From contig JASANE010007290.1 of NCBI GenBank assembly GCA_030248225.1, forward strand, positions 62,001 to 126,000: 64,000 nucleotides of DNA, in the 5' to 3' direction. This stretch comes from Trileptium ribeirensis. Taxonomy: Eukaryota > Nematoda > Enoplea > Enoplida > Thoracostomopsidae. The notes under the pieces are model-generated. The model searched no databases. It saw only the letters and a list, made by a program, of their open reading frames with translations, and was not told where the DNA came from. Shown here in pieces: positions 1-9,792 of this stretch; within the stretch, counting starts at the first letter, position 1; every line of letters starts with the position of its first letter. The position numbers were made by a program, and so were the translations under genes.

Positions 1-111
1 CGTAATTAAAGGATTATTTGAGTCAACATCTGTAATTACAAAATATAGAAGGTTAGTGGGATCCATTTAGTCTTATGTATTTGTACAGAATCCACCTCAG
101 TGATTTAGATT

Positions 112-1180
112 GAAAGCTATAAATTTTGACTGTTTTAATATTTAGAAACATCGCCCATTTAATTGGTGGTAAGCCTTCAATTAAACTGAATGGCAAAATC
201 CGGAGTTCTAATTCCCAACCACAGTGTACCACTTTATGCCAATTGCGCAGATTCTTAACGAACGCAAGGGTTATTTTAACTGATTTAATATTTAAAAGCA
301 CCGCCCATTTAATCGGTGATAAGCCTTCATTTGAACTGAATGGCAAAATCCGGCGTTCTAATTGCCAACCACAGGGTACCACTTTATGCCAATTGCCCAT
401 ATCCTTAATGAACGGAATGGCTATTTTAACTGATTTAATATTTAAAAGGACCGCCCGTTTAATTGGCTGATAAGCCTTCATTTGAACTGAATGGCAAATT
501 CCGACGTTCTAATTGCCAACCACAGGGTATCACTTTATGCCAATTGCCCAAATCGTTAACGAACGGAAGGGCTATTTTAACGGATTTAATATTTAAAAGC
601 AACGACCGTTTAAGCGGTGGCAAGCTTTCAATCGAACTGAATATCAAAATCCAACGTTCTAATTCCCAACCACATGGTTTCACTTTATACGTATTGGCCA
701 AATTCCTAACGAACGGAAGGGCTATTTTAACTTTTTTAGTATTTAAAAGCACTGCCCGTTTAAGTGGTGACAAGCTTTCAATCGAACTGAATATCAAAAT
801 CAAACGTTCTAATTCCCAACCACAGGGTTTTACTTTACACGTATTGGCCAAATTTTTAACAACCGGAGAGGCTATTTTAAGTGTTTTAATATTTAAAAGC
901 ATCGCCCGTTTAAGCGGTGGCAAGCTTTCAATCGAACTGAATATCAAAATCCAACGTTGTAAGTCCCAACCACAGAGTTTTACTTTATACGTATTGGCCA
1001 AGTTCTTAACGAACGGAAGGGCAAGTTTAACTGCTTCAATATTTAAAAGCACCGCCCGTTTAAGCGGTGGCAAGTTTTCAATTGAACTAAATGGCAAGAT
1101 TTGACGTTCCAATTCCCAACCACAGGGTTTAACCTTATGCGCATTGGTCAAATCCTTAAGGAACGGAAGGGCTTTTTTGT
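112..1180. repeat. 150-bp tandem repeat, about 7 copies
   Basis: About seven head-to-tail units of 150 bp. The block TTAATATTTAAAAGCA recurs close to positions 280, 430, 580, 730, 880 and 1030. Units are diverged by substitutions. The period is a multiple of three, so both strands stay open over long stretches with a 50-residue protein periodicity. A one-base length difference near 466 shifts the open frame on both strands at the same place. I do not recognise the 50-residue unit. Satellite or minisatellite DNA is the simplest reading; a decayed repeat-protein exon is possible. Confidence 0.85.
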
Positions 1181-1340
1181 AACTGTATTATTATTTTAGG
1201 GGTCTTACCTCTGGATCCGGGACTGTCCAACAGTAATATTAAATTTGCTGTTGTTTCGTTGGACGGAAATTTGCCTGAAAATAGAAATCCAAAACAACAA
1301 TTAGGTATGTCTAGTGCATACAAATCATTGTATCTTGCCT

Positions 1341-1472
1341 AGATTGCAGTTACAAACAGGAATAAAGGCGAAACTTTTCGCATAACTATCGCGAAAAATA
1401 TCCACGATTACCGCGGTTATTTTTTCGCGAACGATTCGCGAAATAATTGCGTTTATTTCTGTTCGTAATTTT
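1341..1472. repeat. Foldback palindrome (MITE-like)
   Basis: An imperfect inverted repeat of about 130 bp. The left arm (TTACAAACAGGAATAAAGGC... TCGCGAAAAATA) pairs with the right arm (TATTTTTTCGCG ... TTTATTTCTGTTCGTAA). The centre is GC-rich (ACCGCGGT). It could form a long hairpin. A small non-autonomous foldback element is the likely origin; no target duplication was identified. Confidence 0.6.
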
Positions 1473-1785
1473 ATATGTTTATCTTGTAAAAACATATACT
1501 ATACTTACAATATTTGCTAAAATTCGGCTTTATAGCATTACTTTTATTGCGATTGGTTTGTAGTTCGGTGTTTTACTTTTTACTGAATAATACTTAACCT
1601 ATTACCCTAAGTGCGAACCCGGGCGTCTCCAAGATCAATGCATTCTTCCAGTCGGAAGCGCATACTTGACAAACTGTTCGAACCATGTAAGGCTCCAGAA
1701 GGGAGAGCTCCTCCGATATAGTCTCTTTCGGGCGCAGGGTTTGTTTTTTTGCGTTTGTATACCTTCTTCTTCATTACTTTGCACT
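1473..1785. other. Non-coding stretch, nothing recognised
   Basis: A+T-rich sequence between the foldback and the mariner-like remnant. No convincing gene, RNA or repeat was seen. Confidence 0.5.
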
Positions 1786-2275
1786 ATGCCAGATAAAGTG
1801 GCCGTTCGGTTTAAAATTGCTTTTGTCGGATCAAATGACTTCGTCAGCTAAGTCCGGATGATCGTCGAGACGCTGTAGCCATTGTTCACAAAACTCAACC
1901 CTGTGATCATAATCATCCTCATTCAGAACATGAATTAACGTCAGTCAAAAAGGCTTTAGATCCAGACTTTTAACAACTCGGAAAACAGCCGATTTGCTGA
2001 TGACGCCGGCTGCAAGAGCACAGCGGCAATTTGACTGTTTCGAACTATTGTCGAAATGATAGGAAATACCAGGTATCAGAGAATCACCAAATGTCGTTGG
2101 TGGACTCCCTGTTTGGGGCAAGTAAGCTACGGAACCTGTTATATCAAACCTTCTATTAATCTAAGCAATAGTTTTATGATGAGGTGACTGTGATGACGAA
2201 TGCCGACACCATTGTCGCACAACTTCACTGCTATTTTGGTTAATCGAGTACAGTCTTACTGCAGTATTTCGATCA
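1786..2275 (-). pseudogene. Tc1/mariner-superfamily (IS630-like) transposase remnant
   Basis: One minus-strand frame gives about 160 residues of a Tc1/mariner-type transposase interrupted by three in-frame stops. In order it shows a helix-turn-helix-like N-terminus (RLYSINQN, VVRQW, PHHKTI), the linker INRRFDITGSVAYLPQTG, and the region before the first catalytic aspartate: HVLNEDDYDHRVEFCEQW, then DHPDLADEV and SDKSNFKPNGHFIWH. The SD of the last block is where the family's WSDE motif lies. The rest of the catalytic domain is missing, so this is a truncated, dead copy. The family link rests on motif order and wording; the exact subfamily is not resolved. Confidence 0.75.
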
Positions 2276-2680
2276 GCCAAACTAAGTAGCATTTAAGACA
2301 TTTTGTTATACTTAGATATTCATAATATGTTCGTTGACAATTACTGAATGTATTAGGGTTGTAAGTATATGTCAGTCTCAGTAAGAATTTAAATTCGTGG
2401 TTTTTACGACACTCTGTATCTCCCAAGTGTCTTGGAAAACTACACACCCAACCAATATTTCACTATCAGTCCTTATACGCTTATACTAGGTGTCCGTATA
2501 CGTCGCCACTAGTTTTGGCATTTCGAATCAATTTCTGCTAAAATCACAAAGTATAATATTAAACTATCAGCTCTGTGCCTAAACTATAGTTTGGAGTGAT
2601 CAGTAGGTTAGTTATTTCGGTAGCAGTGGGATTGTAGGATTAGCGCTGTCAACTACCGCGTGTCATATGCCATATTTTGG
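2276..2680. other. Non-coding stretch, nothing recognised
   Basis: A+T-rich. It probably includes the unrecognisable 5' flank of the mariner-like remnant. No supported feature. Confidence 0.5.
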
Positions 2681-3058
2681 GGTCTCCATTCGCTGAAAAA
2701 TTTGCCGGGGGCATTAACCTCGGGGGGGGGTGGCTCTGGTTTCGAACCGGGGGCGCCCGTTTTTGATAGGAGGCATTTTGCCAAGAGAAAAACGGTTAAA
2801 AATCGTGTCATAAACACTGCCAAAGCACTTTTGATGGAAAGAAAAAGCGAAATTTTTGGCTTCAGAACGTAATTTTAGTATAAATTTTCATCACATTTTA
2901 TGTAGTTTGGACCGATTGGAAGCAAAAACATTTGGCAAGAGGCAATAAACCGGAAAACTCAAAGTTTTGCCTGGGGACATGAATCCGGGGCACCTGTTTT
3001 GAACCAGGGATAACCGAAAAATGATAACCCGCCATCCCACACCCCCAATTTGGAGATC
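2681..3058. repeat. Dispersed repeat R1, copy 1 (MITE-like)
   Basis: About 380 bp that aligns by eye along its length with 27143-27486. Shared blocks include CTCCATTCGCTGAAAA, GCCAAGAGAAAA, ATCGTGTCA, TTTTTGGCTTCAGAACG and TTTGGACCGATTGGAA. The copies begin with G(G/C)TCTCCA and end with TGGAGA(T/G)C, a short terminal inverted repeat. It holds no open frame of note. A non-autonomous DNA element is the likely explanation. Confidence 0.7.
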
Positions 3059-3301
3059 TCAGATATTGAATCACTTATATTTTCTCGTAAACGTGTTCAG
3101 TGGAATACCAGAACGAAGTACAATCGACATAAACATAACATAAACAATCAACTAGCTATGTAGATATATACGTTGGAATAAATATCCAAAATTATGTGGT
3201 TCGGTGCGGTTTTTTTTCAAGAATAAAACATAAGAAGCACGCTATGCTCTGTTTTCCAGAATATTTCTAAGATCGAATGAAAATGTATTAGTTTGTTATA
3301 G

Positions 3302-3568
3302 AAGCTGCAATCAAGCACCTCGCGAAAGGGAAAATCTCAGTCAACCATGGAGTAAATTGTATACATTGAATTCTAATAATTTCATTTTAGACGTTATAAA
3401 CTTGTCACATTATTATTTCCAGATACATTCGAAGACATATCAGTGATCAAAATACCATTTCGTGAGCTTAAGAATCGTCTTGATGAATATCTTGCTCAGA
3501 AAACTGAAGTCGATGCGACACTGTATGCATTTTGCATTGGATTAACTATTAGTGATATTATGAAGTAA
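3302..3568 (+). CDS. Candidate two last exons of an unidentified spliced gene
   Basis: Two small exons are proposed at 3302-3351 and 3423-3568, with a 71-bp intron (GT at 3352, acceptor TATTATTTCCAG ending 3422). The first exon has its own pyrimidine-rich acceptor (TTTGTTATAG ending 3301). The frame is consistent across a phase-1 junction. The second exon runs TFEDISVIKIPFRELK, NRLDEYLAQKTEVDATLYAF, CIGLTISDIMK and stops at TAA 3566-3568. The residues look like ordinary protein, rich in charged and helical residues, unlike the surrounding A+T-rich noise. I do not recognise the product and could not find upstream exons. It may be a real terminal exon, a processed fragment, or chance. Confidence 0.35.
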
Positions 3569-6050
3569 ACCACATACCTACCCTGTATTGCATTTGCAGA
3601 GTTTATGTGTAGTGGCTAGGCTGTCTCGGACTGCAGTATATTGATTATTTTGTCCAAATGATAGGAAATGGTGTACGGAAAAATGAAACTGAGTAAAATT
3701 TGTAAGCATATAACAATAAGCTTTCAGACAGTCAATACTGGGTGTCTTCTACACCCTTAGCTGTAGTCCGAACCCTTGTGCTTCAAGATTTGTGGACGCA
3801 AATTTAACGATCATGGCGTACATGTGGCTCACTTGAGATTTGGAAACTATTAAAATTAATAATAGTATTTTTGGAACAAATTTCTTTCGAGCGAGTTGCG
3901 AGCAAGTCTTGAGACAGTTGCGTGTGAGCTTTCCTAGTGTTCACAAGTGACAGTCATTTCTAGCGAGCAACTGTACTTTTATCAATGCTGAGACTGGATC
4001 ATCAGCAATTTAGAAATAATGCGAGGAACCATGGTACAGATACAGACAAAATAAAAGCGAAATTTTCATATATCATTGGCGAACGGTTTGCAAAAAAATA
4101 TTATGGTCAACTGTTATTTAAGAATTCTTCAAGCGCGAACAGTTAGCATTAATTTTTGTCCGTATACTGACTTGTGTATGTCAGAGGTATGCGCGTGCAA
4201 AAAAATTTTGAGCCCATGGGTATCCGTGCAATCAGATTCCCGCATCCGTAGGCTCAACGAATTTTATTTTTTCGGGCCCACGAAGCCCGCAAATTATATA
4301 AATATATGATCAGCACAGGACGTTTATTATTATAAGTTGCAAAGCTATTCCACTGTAATTAGCTCCAAATGTTATAATTCTTTGCTCGCCGCTGTCACTG
4401 TAAAGGTCTATACGACGGTTAATTTGATCTTTTTCGTAGCCGACGAATGTACAACCCAATCAGCTGTCGAAAATGAACAAACTGCAGGCATTATTATACT
4501 GTAAAATTGGTTACTCTCGTGTTTTTGTAATCTCTGAATAAATAAACCACTCGGCATGCACTAGCACAGCCTTTCGGTAAGCACACACTGAAGAGGCCAC
4601 AAGGTGCTTCTGTTTCGACACCAGAGACCTGCATACAGCAATTGGACAATGGCAACTAAAAACGAAACAACAAGGTTACTGAAGATCGCCCACCAAAGAA
4701 AAGCTCCCATCAAATGGGACAACCTATATTCGTTTCGACAGCGGCCAGTAAAAAGAACCAGAAAGGTTCCTGGATATTGATCAGTAGAGGCTAGAGTCGA
4801 TAAGGATCGACTGCTCTGAAGAGTACCACTAAGTAGTATGTACGTCGTAGTCGGCCATACCACCAGAATTATAATACACATAGTAGGTCATAAACATTTC
4901 TTACCCCACTATGCTCTTGGACGACAGGATTGGAACCCCACCACTTTTTTGGATAACCAAATTGGCTCTAAATGCATGTCATTGGACCGTCAGTCATACC
5001 GCCACCATGTTTTTGGACCACCAAATTCAGACCAATCCCCCGACGACCAAATTCACACCTGAGAAAGTGTATGGCCCAGGAACATATTGAGAGTTCACGC
5101 CTGTGATTTAAAAAACCTGGGAGTTCTCACGCTGTGATCCAATTACGTGGCGGGTGGGTTAAGGTTGTGACCCGTAATGTAGGTCTTAGACCTGGTGCTG
5201 AGGCCGAAAACGACAACAATATACCTCGGACGATACTGTGGGAAACTGGGGACTGCCACCCTCATCAGGCGAGTCGAACATCATCGGCTCTTGGTAAAGG
5301 AAGCTAATATGGCTATAAGAATGTACTCCTCATCTGCCAAAAGCACAGAGCGTTCTACAACCTTATCGCATTTTATATCGCTGGTTTGTGTGCATTCATA
5401 ACAATAATTATGGTGTATCACATAACTCTCGATGTTCACGGTCTATGAATGCATGAAAGTAAGCAATCAAAACGCTAGTGGAATGGCGTCGCCAAATCTA
5501 AATTACGAGACTAAACTGTATAATAGTGACCGCGAATAGTACCAATGTGTTGCTATTTTGCAAATTGACATGAAATGAAATCGTGATTTGTGCGCGGACA
5601 TCAGTTTTGAAATCATAAACTGACCTTACAAAAAGCAACACAGATGCACACACATAAATTGGACTCGTGAATAAATTCGTTAGATATAAACATAGATAAT
5701 AGACGCGTCATTATGTATGCGTGTCCATTAACGTATATAGTCGCAAGGCTTATTTAAGACGGCGTCTATGGTTTCAGCCATAGCGCAGTAAATGTGGGTT
5801 ATGAAAATCACCAGTGATATTGCGTATGTGGAGCTGTGCGGGCCTGTAATATTACCTCATTTCCAAGTGTTGAACGGATGAATATCGGCACGTCATAGTT
5901 CGAGTATATTCAATGTGTGTAACTTTTCTTTCAAACAGACAATTTCTTTCTAGTTGATCATCTTGAATCTGAAATATCTTGAAATCATTCAATCATAAAC
6001 GCTTTGCTAATTTTGTTTATTATGTGCATCAGGTACCAAAGTAGGTACAC
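3569..6050. other. Intergenic, no supported gene
   Basis: Mixed A+T-rich sequence. Small open frames (for example around 4561-4881 minus and 4838-5062 plus) have no recognisable domain and overlap each other. Nothing is annotated here. Confidence 0.5.
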
Positions 6051-6053
6051 ATC

Positions 6054-6160
6054 GTTAGGAGGTAGAAATGCCACGGCGGTATAAATACAATAAGTTAGGG
6101 GGGTAGAAATACCACAGGGTTAGAAATACAATACCTTATTGGGGTAGAAATACAATATGA
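6054..6160. repeat. Short degenerate tandem repeat (GGTAGAAATAC)
   Basis: The block (G)GGGTAGAAATAC or a close variant occurs four times in about 100 bp, near 6060, 6101, 6120 and 6141. Spacing is irregular. Confidence 0.5.
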
Positions 6161-6521
6161 CACCGGTCATTGTTGAATGCACATATTTTTAGCACACTCT
6201 GTTCTTAGGCAACACGAAAGGCGCTGCTTATTCTGTATAGAGAAGGCGGTGTTCCGCTTCTCCTACCTTTGATGTTAGCATATATAGCCTTGAATAATTT
6301 CTTGATATAGGTTTGGGAGCATTGGATGCTGAAACAAAATCTATGATGCAGTTGTTTACCTTTTTGGCGATTCAGTTGGCGTTGCAACTTAGAGTTTGGT
6401 ATGATCTGTGATATATGTGTACCTTTATGTATGTTTGTTGTTCATATAGGTATATTAAAACAATATTTGAACATAAAAAAGCTAAAATGTTTAGTACTGA
6501 ACGAGATTTATGGAGCGAATT

Positions 6522-6642
6522 GGCCCCCATGTTCATTCTCGGGGGAAATTTCAAAGCGGGGTGGAACATGCGGATTCTGGCTGAGTGGAGAGGGGAGAAC
6601 TTGGTTCAATTAGAAAGTGAGGAGGGTGGTCCCCCACTGTGG
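6522..6642. repeat. Dispersed repeat R2, short copy
   Basis: It starts GGCCCCCATGTTCATTCTCG and contains GGCTGAGTGGAGAGGGGA and CCCCCACTGTGG. The same blocks in the same order occur at 27796-28115, so this copy looks internally deleted relative to that one. Confidence 0.6.
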
Positions 6643-6649
6643 ACGGGTT

Positions 6650-7080
6650 AGTATTCTGGAAGTCTGGTTCATTGACCGTAACCACCTTGGAACGGTATGA
6701 AATATGCACGTTGCTCTAGATACGCAAACCATTGTACTCAAATGATCGAAAAACTTCTATATTGACTATTATTGATGCCATTAACCAAACTACTGAAGAT
6801 TGACTATTTTCTGGAAATGGGGTTCATTGACCTTAAACACAATGAAAAACTGAAAATTCATAAGATACTCGCGTTGAACTCTAGATAACCAAACCATCGT
6901 ATTCAGCCTACCGGAATTCCTATTTAGATAATTCTTTGTGACCTGTACGCAATACCCAGCCGAACACCGTGAAGACACTATATTCAGGAAATCTGGTTTA
7001 TTGACCCTAAACCCTATGAAAAAGTCATGAAGTAGGCATTGTGGACACTCGATAACCAATTCATTGTATTCAACCTTTAG
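6650..7080. repeat. Degenerate tandem repeat, about 160-170 bp, 3 copies
   Basis: Three diverged copies are marked by TATTCTGGAAGTCTGGTTCA-type starts and the block CATTGACC(G/T/C)TAAAC near 6671, 6828 and 7000, each followed by TAACCAAACCAT or a variant. On the minus strand the copies read as repeated FKVNEPHF / FRVNKPDF segments. Their function is unknown. Confidence 0.55.
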
Positions 7081-7274
7081 GTGTGACAGAAGACCAGGCA
7101 AAACAAACCATTGATTGTGTATGTCAAAGTAGTAGATTACTACTCGCAACCACCGACCTTCCCTTGGTGAAAATTGTGCCAACTTAAATCCATCAAGCAG
7201 TTCAACTGGGGGAACCCGATCTTTCAATGGAATGTAAGCTCGCTGGAACAAGTGCCCCGGCTCTCCTCCATGAT

Positions 7275-8605
7275 TTAGATGCGTTGGATGGGTGGTGAAT
7301 AATAAGCAGATTCCTGCATTGCTACATTTCGCGTCCTCCGCTGTGGTCCAGCATGAGACGGCACAATAGTCCTGCGTCGTTTGGGCCGGTCCTGATGTCG
7401 GCGTTGGCTCATGCGATGAAGTATGCAGTCGCGAATCAGGTTCCGCTTTTTCCGGCTTTGACGTTCCAGTTCACGCATTTTGTGTTTGAAGACATTATCC
7501 GTTTGTGGCGTCATTCTGTGCTTTTTTTCGACAGCCCTCTCATAGTGCTACATGTTGATAAGTTAACGTGACGAATTTTTCAACCCGTGGTCGAGCCGAT
7601 GCTTGCTGCTGTGGCGCTGTGTGCTCCAATTTATGAACGATCGAGCTTTGTTTAGGTTTAAGTACCTGTGACCCTTCCATACGCCGTCCATCGAGTTCTC
7701 CCGTCAATTCAGTTTGTGCGTTCGTTTCACTTGCGGCGGGGTGTTTTGTTTGCCCATCTCGCTGCTTAGTGCCTTTTGTACTAGTGGTTGGATCGTATTT
7801 GCGTCTCATGTGATATTCTGAGGTTGCTTCGTGATACCGTGTCGCTGCGTTCCATTTCTTCAAGGTCCGCTTATTTTCTGAGTCCGACCAGTCTTTTCGT
7901 CACGAATCCGCTCTCTTTCTTTCCGATGAACGTCGCTTACTTCGATGCTCTGCATGTGTCTTGGCTCGTATCCTTTTAAACTAGACGGCTTTTTTTATTT
8001 ACCTGACGCTAACTTTGAGATAACCGAACGCCATGTAGACGGCTTAGCCGTCGTTGGCGTTTCGGTGATACTCGTCTTTCCTGTTAACGGCATCGCTTCG
8101 ATAATTGGACTAGGTCTTGAAGACGTTGATATTAGCGCTGCGACGGTCTGCTTCGGCGGTACGATTATGGTTGGTTCTATTGTATGCGTTTTTTCATCGT
8201 TGCTACTACCGGTTACCCAGATATGGACTTAGAACCCAGACTTCATCTGCCTCCCAATCTATTTCTTCCTCATCACCTTTAGCAGCTTCTTCTTCCTCCT
8301 CAGCTACTTCTTCAATCTCAATATTGATAATCAGCGGCTGTCGAGGTTACACCCTCAATGGATCCAAGATCGGCGCATATAAAGTCGGCATTATATCATT
8401 CGGTCGAAACAAATTTTCCACGTTTCTGGGCAGTCATACGCTCACACAGTTCCGTCGTTACTTCTTGTTGCGTTTGAGCGCGAAGCTCGTAACCTTGGGT
8501 CCATATGTTCAGGTTTTGTGTCATCGCTTTCAGGTTTGCGTATTGCGTAACCTAGTTGTCGGAAACGAGCAGCGAATTCCTGAGGTAATATATCGCTGGT
8601 TTTGT
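7275..8605 (-). pseudogene. Decayed basic/coiled-coil gene, distal half of the locus continuing from 13.1-15.1 kb
   Basis: The minus strand carries a chain of protein-like segments in shifting frames. The first is near 8540-8405 (a Q/E-rich helical stretch with ELRAQTQQEVTTELCERM). An acidic segment follows at about 8325-8232 (EEEEAAKGDEEEIDWEAD). Then come long basic, Gln-rich stretches at 7863-7540 and 7514-7275 (KMRELERQSRKKRNLIR, RPKRRRTIVP). Composition and order resemble the coiled-coil half of the gene at 35.8-38.0 kb. I therefore infer that this is the downstream part of the exonuclease locus at 13.1-15.1 kb, cut off by the transposon at 8.6-12.4 kb. Many stops and frameshifts make it dead. 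The segment order is seen; homology is inferred. Confidence 0.4.
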
Positions 8606-8611
8606 ACAATA

Positions 8612-8915
8612 ATGGCCTAAGTCCAAAATTACGAAATTATAGCTAACCTTACCAACGTGTAGAGCGTAGTCGATTTAGTTTGTAGACGTGGCGGCCTAAG
8701 TCCAACGATATTGTATACAGTTATATGAACGTAGGATAAAACGACGTATCTCATTTCAGCTGTTACGTTTCATGCAATAATGGCCTTAATGGACTTAGGC
8801 CAAACCATGGGAAAGTTTGATGCAATTGAACTGGCCTAAGTGGAGTTAAGCCGTTACTGCGTAAAATAAAGCCGTACATTTGGGACTGCTAAAACCGTGA
8901 CCTAAGTTCAAAGGT
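8612..8915. repeat. Reiterated GGCCTAAGTCCAA motifs (left subterminal region of a transposon)
   Basis: Exact GGCCTAAGTCCAA lies at 8614-8626 and 8693-8705. An inverted copy (TGGACTTAGGCC) lies at 8790-8801 within a near-palindrome starting TGGCCTTA at 8781. Variants occur at 8833 (GGCCTAAGTGG) and 8898 (TGACCTAAGTTCAA). Several are preceded by a GCAATAA-like stretch. Clustered short motifs just inside an element end are typical transposase-binding arrays. The motif cluster is seen; the binding role is inferred. Confidence 0.65.
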
Positions 8916-9030
8916 GGAATGTTTATGCCGTATTTAAGCAGTTTATCCAAAAATTGATGCGTATTTTAAATATTTCAGAAGTAATAATTCTGTTAACTAT
9001 ATGTCCGTATTACTTGTTTAATCTGCTAAA

Positions 9031-9300
9031 ATGCGGAAGCGCAAATTTGCAACTGACAGTGATTATTTAGTACACTGGTACGATGATAATAGCGAAAATA
9101 TTGTTTCGTCAAAGGATATAACATCCACGAATTCGAATGAGATCCTTTGTAAAGGTGTCGAAATTAAAATGTGGTGGCCAAACGACAAAAAATGGTGGAT
9201 GGGTCGTATAGTCCAACGTGTCGACGGGCAATCTGAGATTGAAGATAGTGATGGTAGCTACGAGCCGTCAACAGTTAGTTTATGCGCTATTGTGTTTTGA
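9031..9300 (+). CDS. Small protein with a Tudor/SH3-like motif, probable partner ORF of the transposon
   Basis: An intact 89-residue ORF, ATG to TGA. The N-terminus is basic (MRKRKF). The body has two aromatic strands, YLVHWYDDNSENIVSS and GVEIKMWWPNDKKWWMGRIV, then an acidic tail. The spacing (hydrophobic-W-x-D-D ... V-x-x-x-W-W ... W-x-G-x-I-V) resembles the small Tudor/SH3-like modules found at the N-termini of BEN-domain and other transposon-derived invertebrate proteins. It lies between the motif cluster at 8.6-8.9 kb and the transposase-like gene, on the same strand. It may be a regulatory or DNA-binding accessory protein of the element. It is one of very few unbroken ORFs here. It could also be the first exon of the next gene. 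Confidence 0.55.
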   Translation: MRKRKFATDSDYLVHWYDDNSENIVSSKDITSTNSNEILCKGVEIKMWWPNDKKWWMGRIVQRVDGQSEIEDSDGSYEPSTVSLCAIVF

Positions 9301-9792
9301 CATGTTTTATGCGTGAATACACTTAAGGCGCCCCGCCAGCCATCCAATTTTGTAGTAACGGAACATTGGAAACATACCGAAAACAGTGTGTTTGCGAACA
9401 GAACGCGCAAATAATCAGATTATTCGTCTCTTTGTATAACCTTTATATTAGTGAACTCTATGTATTACGGGCTTACTAATTAATATTACGGTAAATTATC
9501 TTGAACATCTGGAATTTACTTACTTTATTTGATAGATACTTATTTTTAAATTCGCGGTTTTTTTAATTTATCGTGTGAGATGTTTATTAAAATAATCTGT
9601 TCTTAATTTGGTCGAACAAATCACAGATACTTTGAATAATATTAAATCGTGTTATCACGCGTTATGCGGCGCTATTAATACTAAATCTGTAATGCACTAG
9701 GAGCCATGACGTCTTTCTAGGTTTATAAACTTTGTCAACAATTTTGTCATCCAGTGTGATAAAACACGATTATAGCGCTACGTGATGTTGCT
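9301..9792. other. Spacer between the two transposon ORFs
   Basis: A+T-rich with no coding signal. It could hold an intron or the promoter of the next gene. Confidence 0.4.

Noticed and set aside
53..1151. Long overlapping ORFs on both strands at the window start, taken as genes
   Set aside because: They are a by-product of a 150-bp tandem repeat with few stops; both strands are open and no domain is recognisable.
2730..2760. Possible tRNA T-arm (GGTTTCGAACC)
   Set aside because: No cloverleaf could be drawn around it, and it lies inside dispersed repeat R1.
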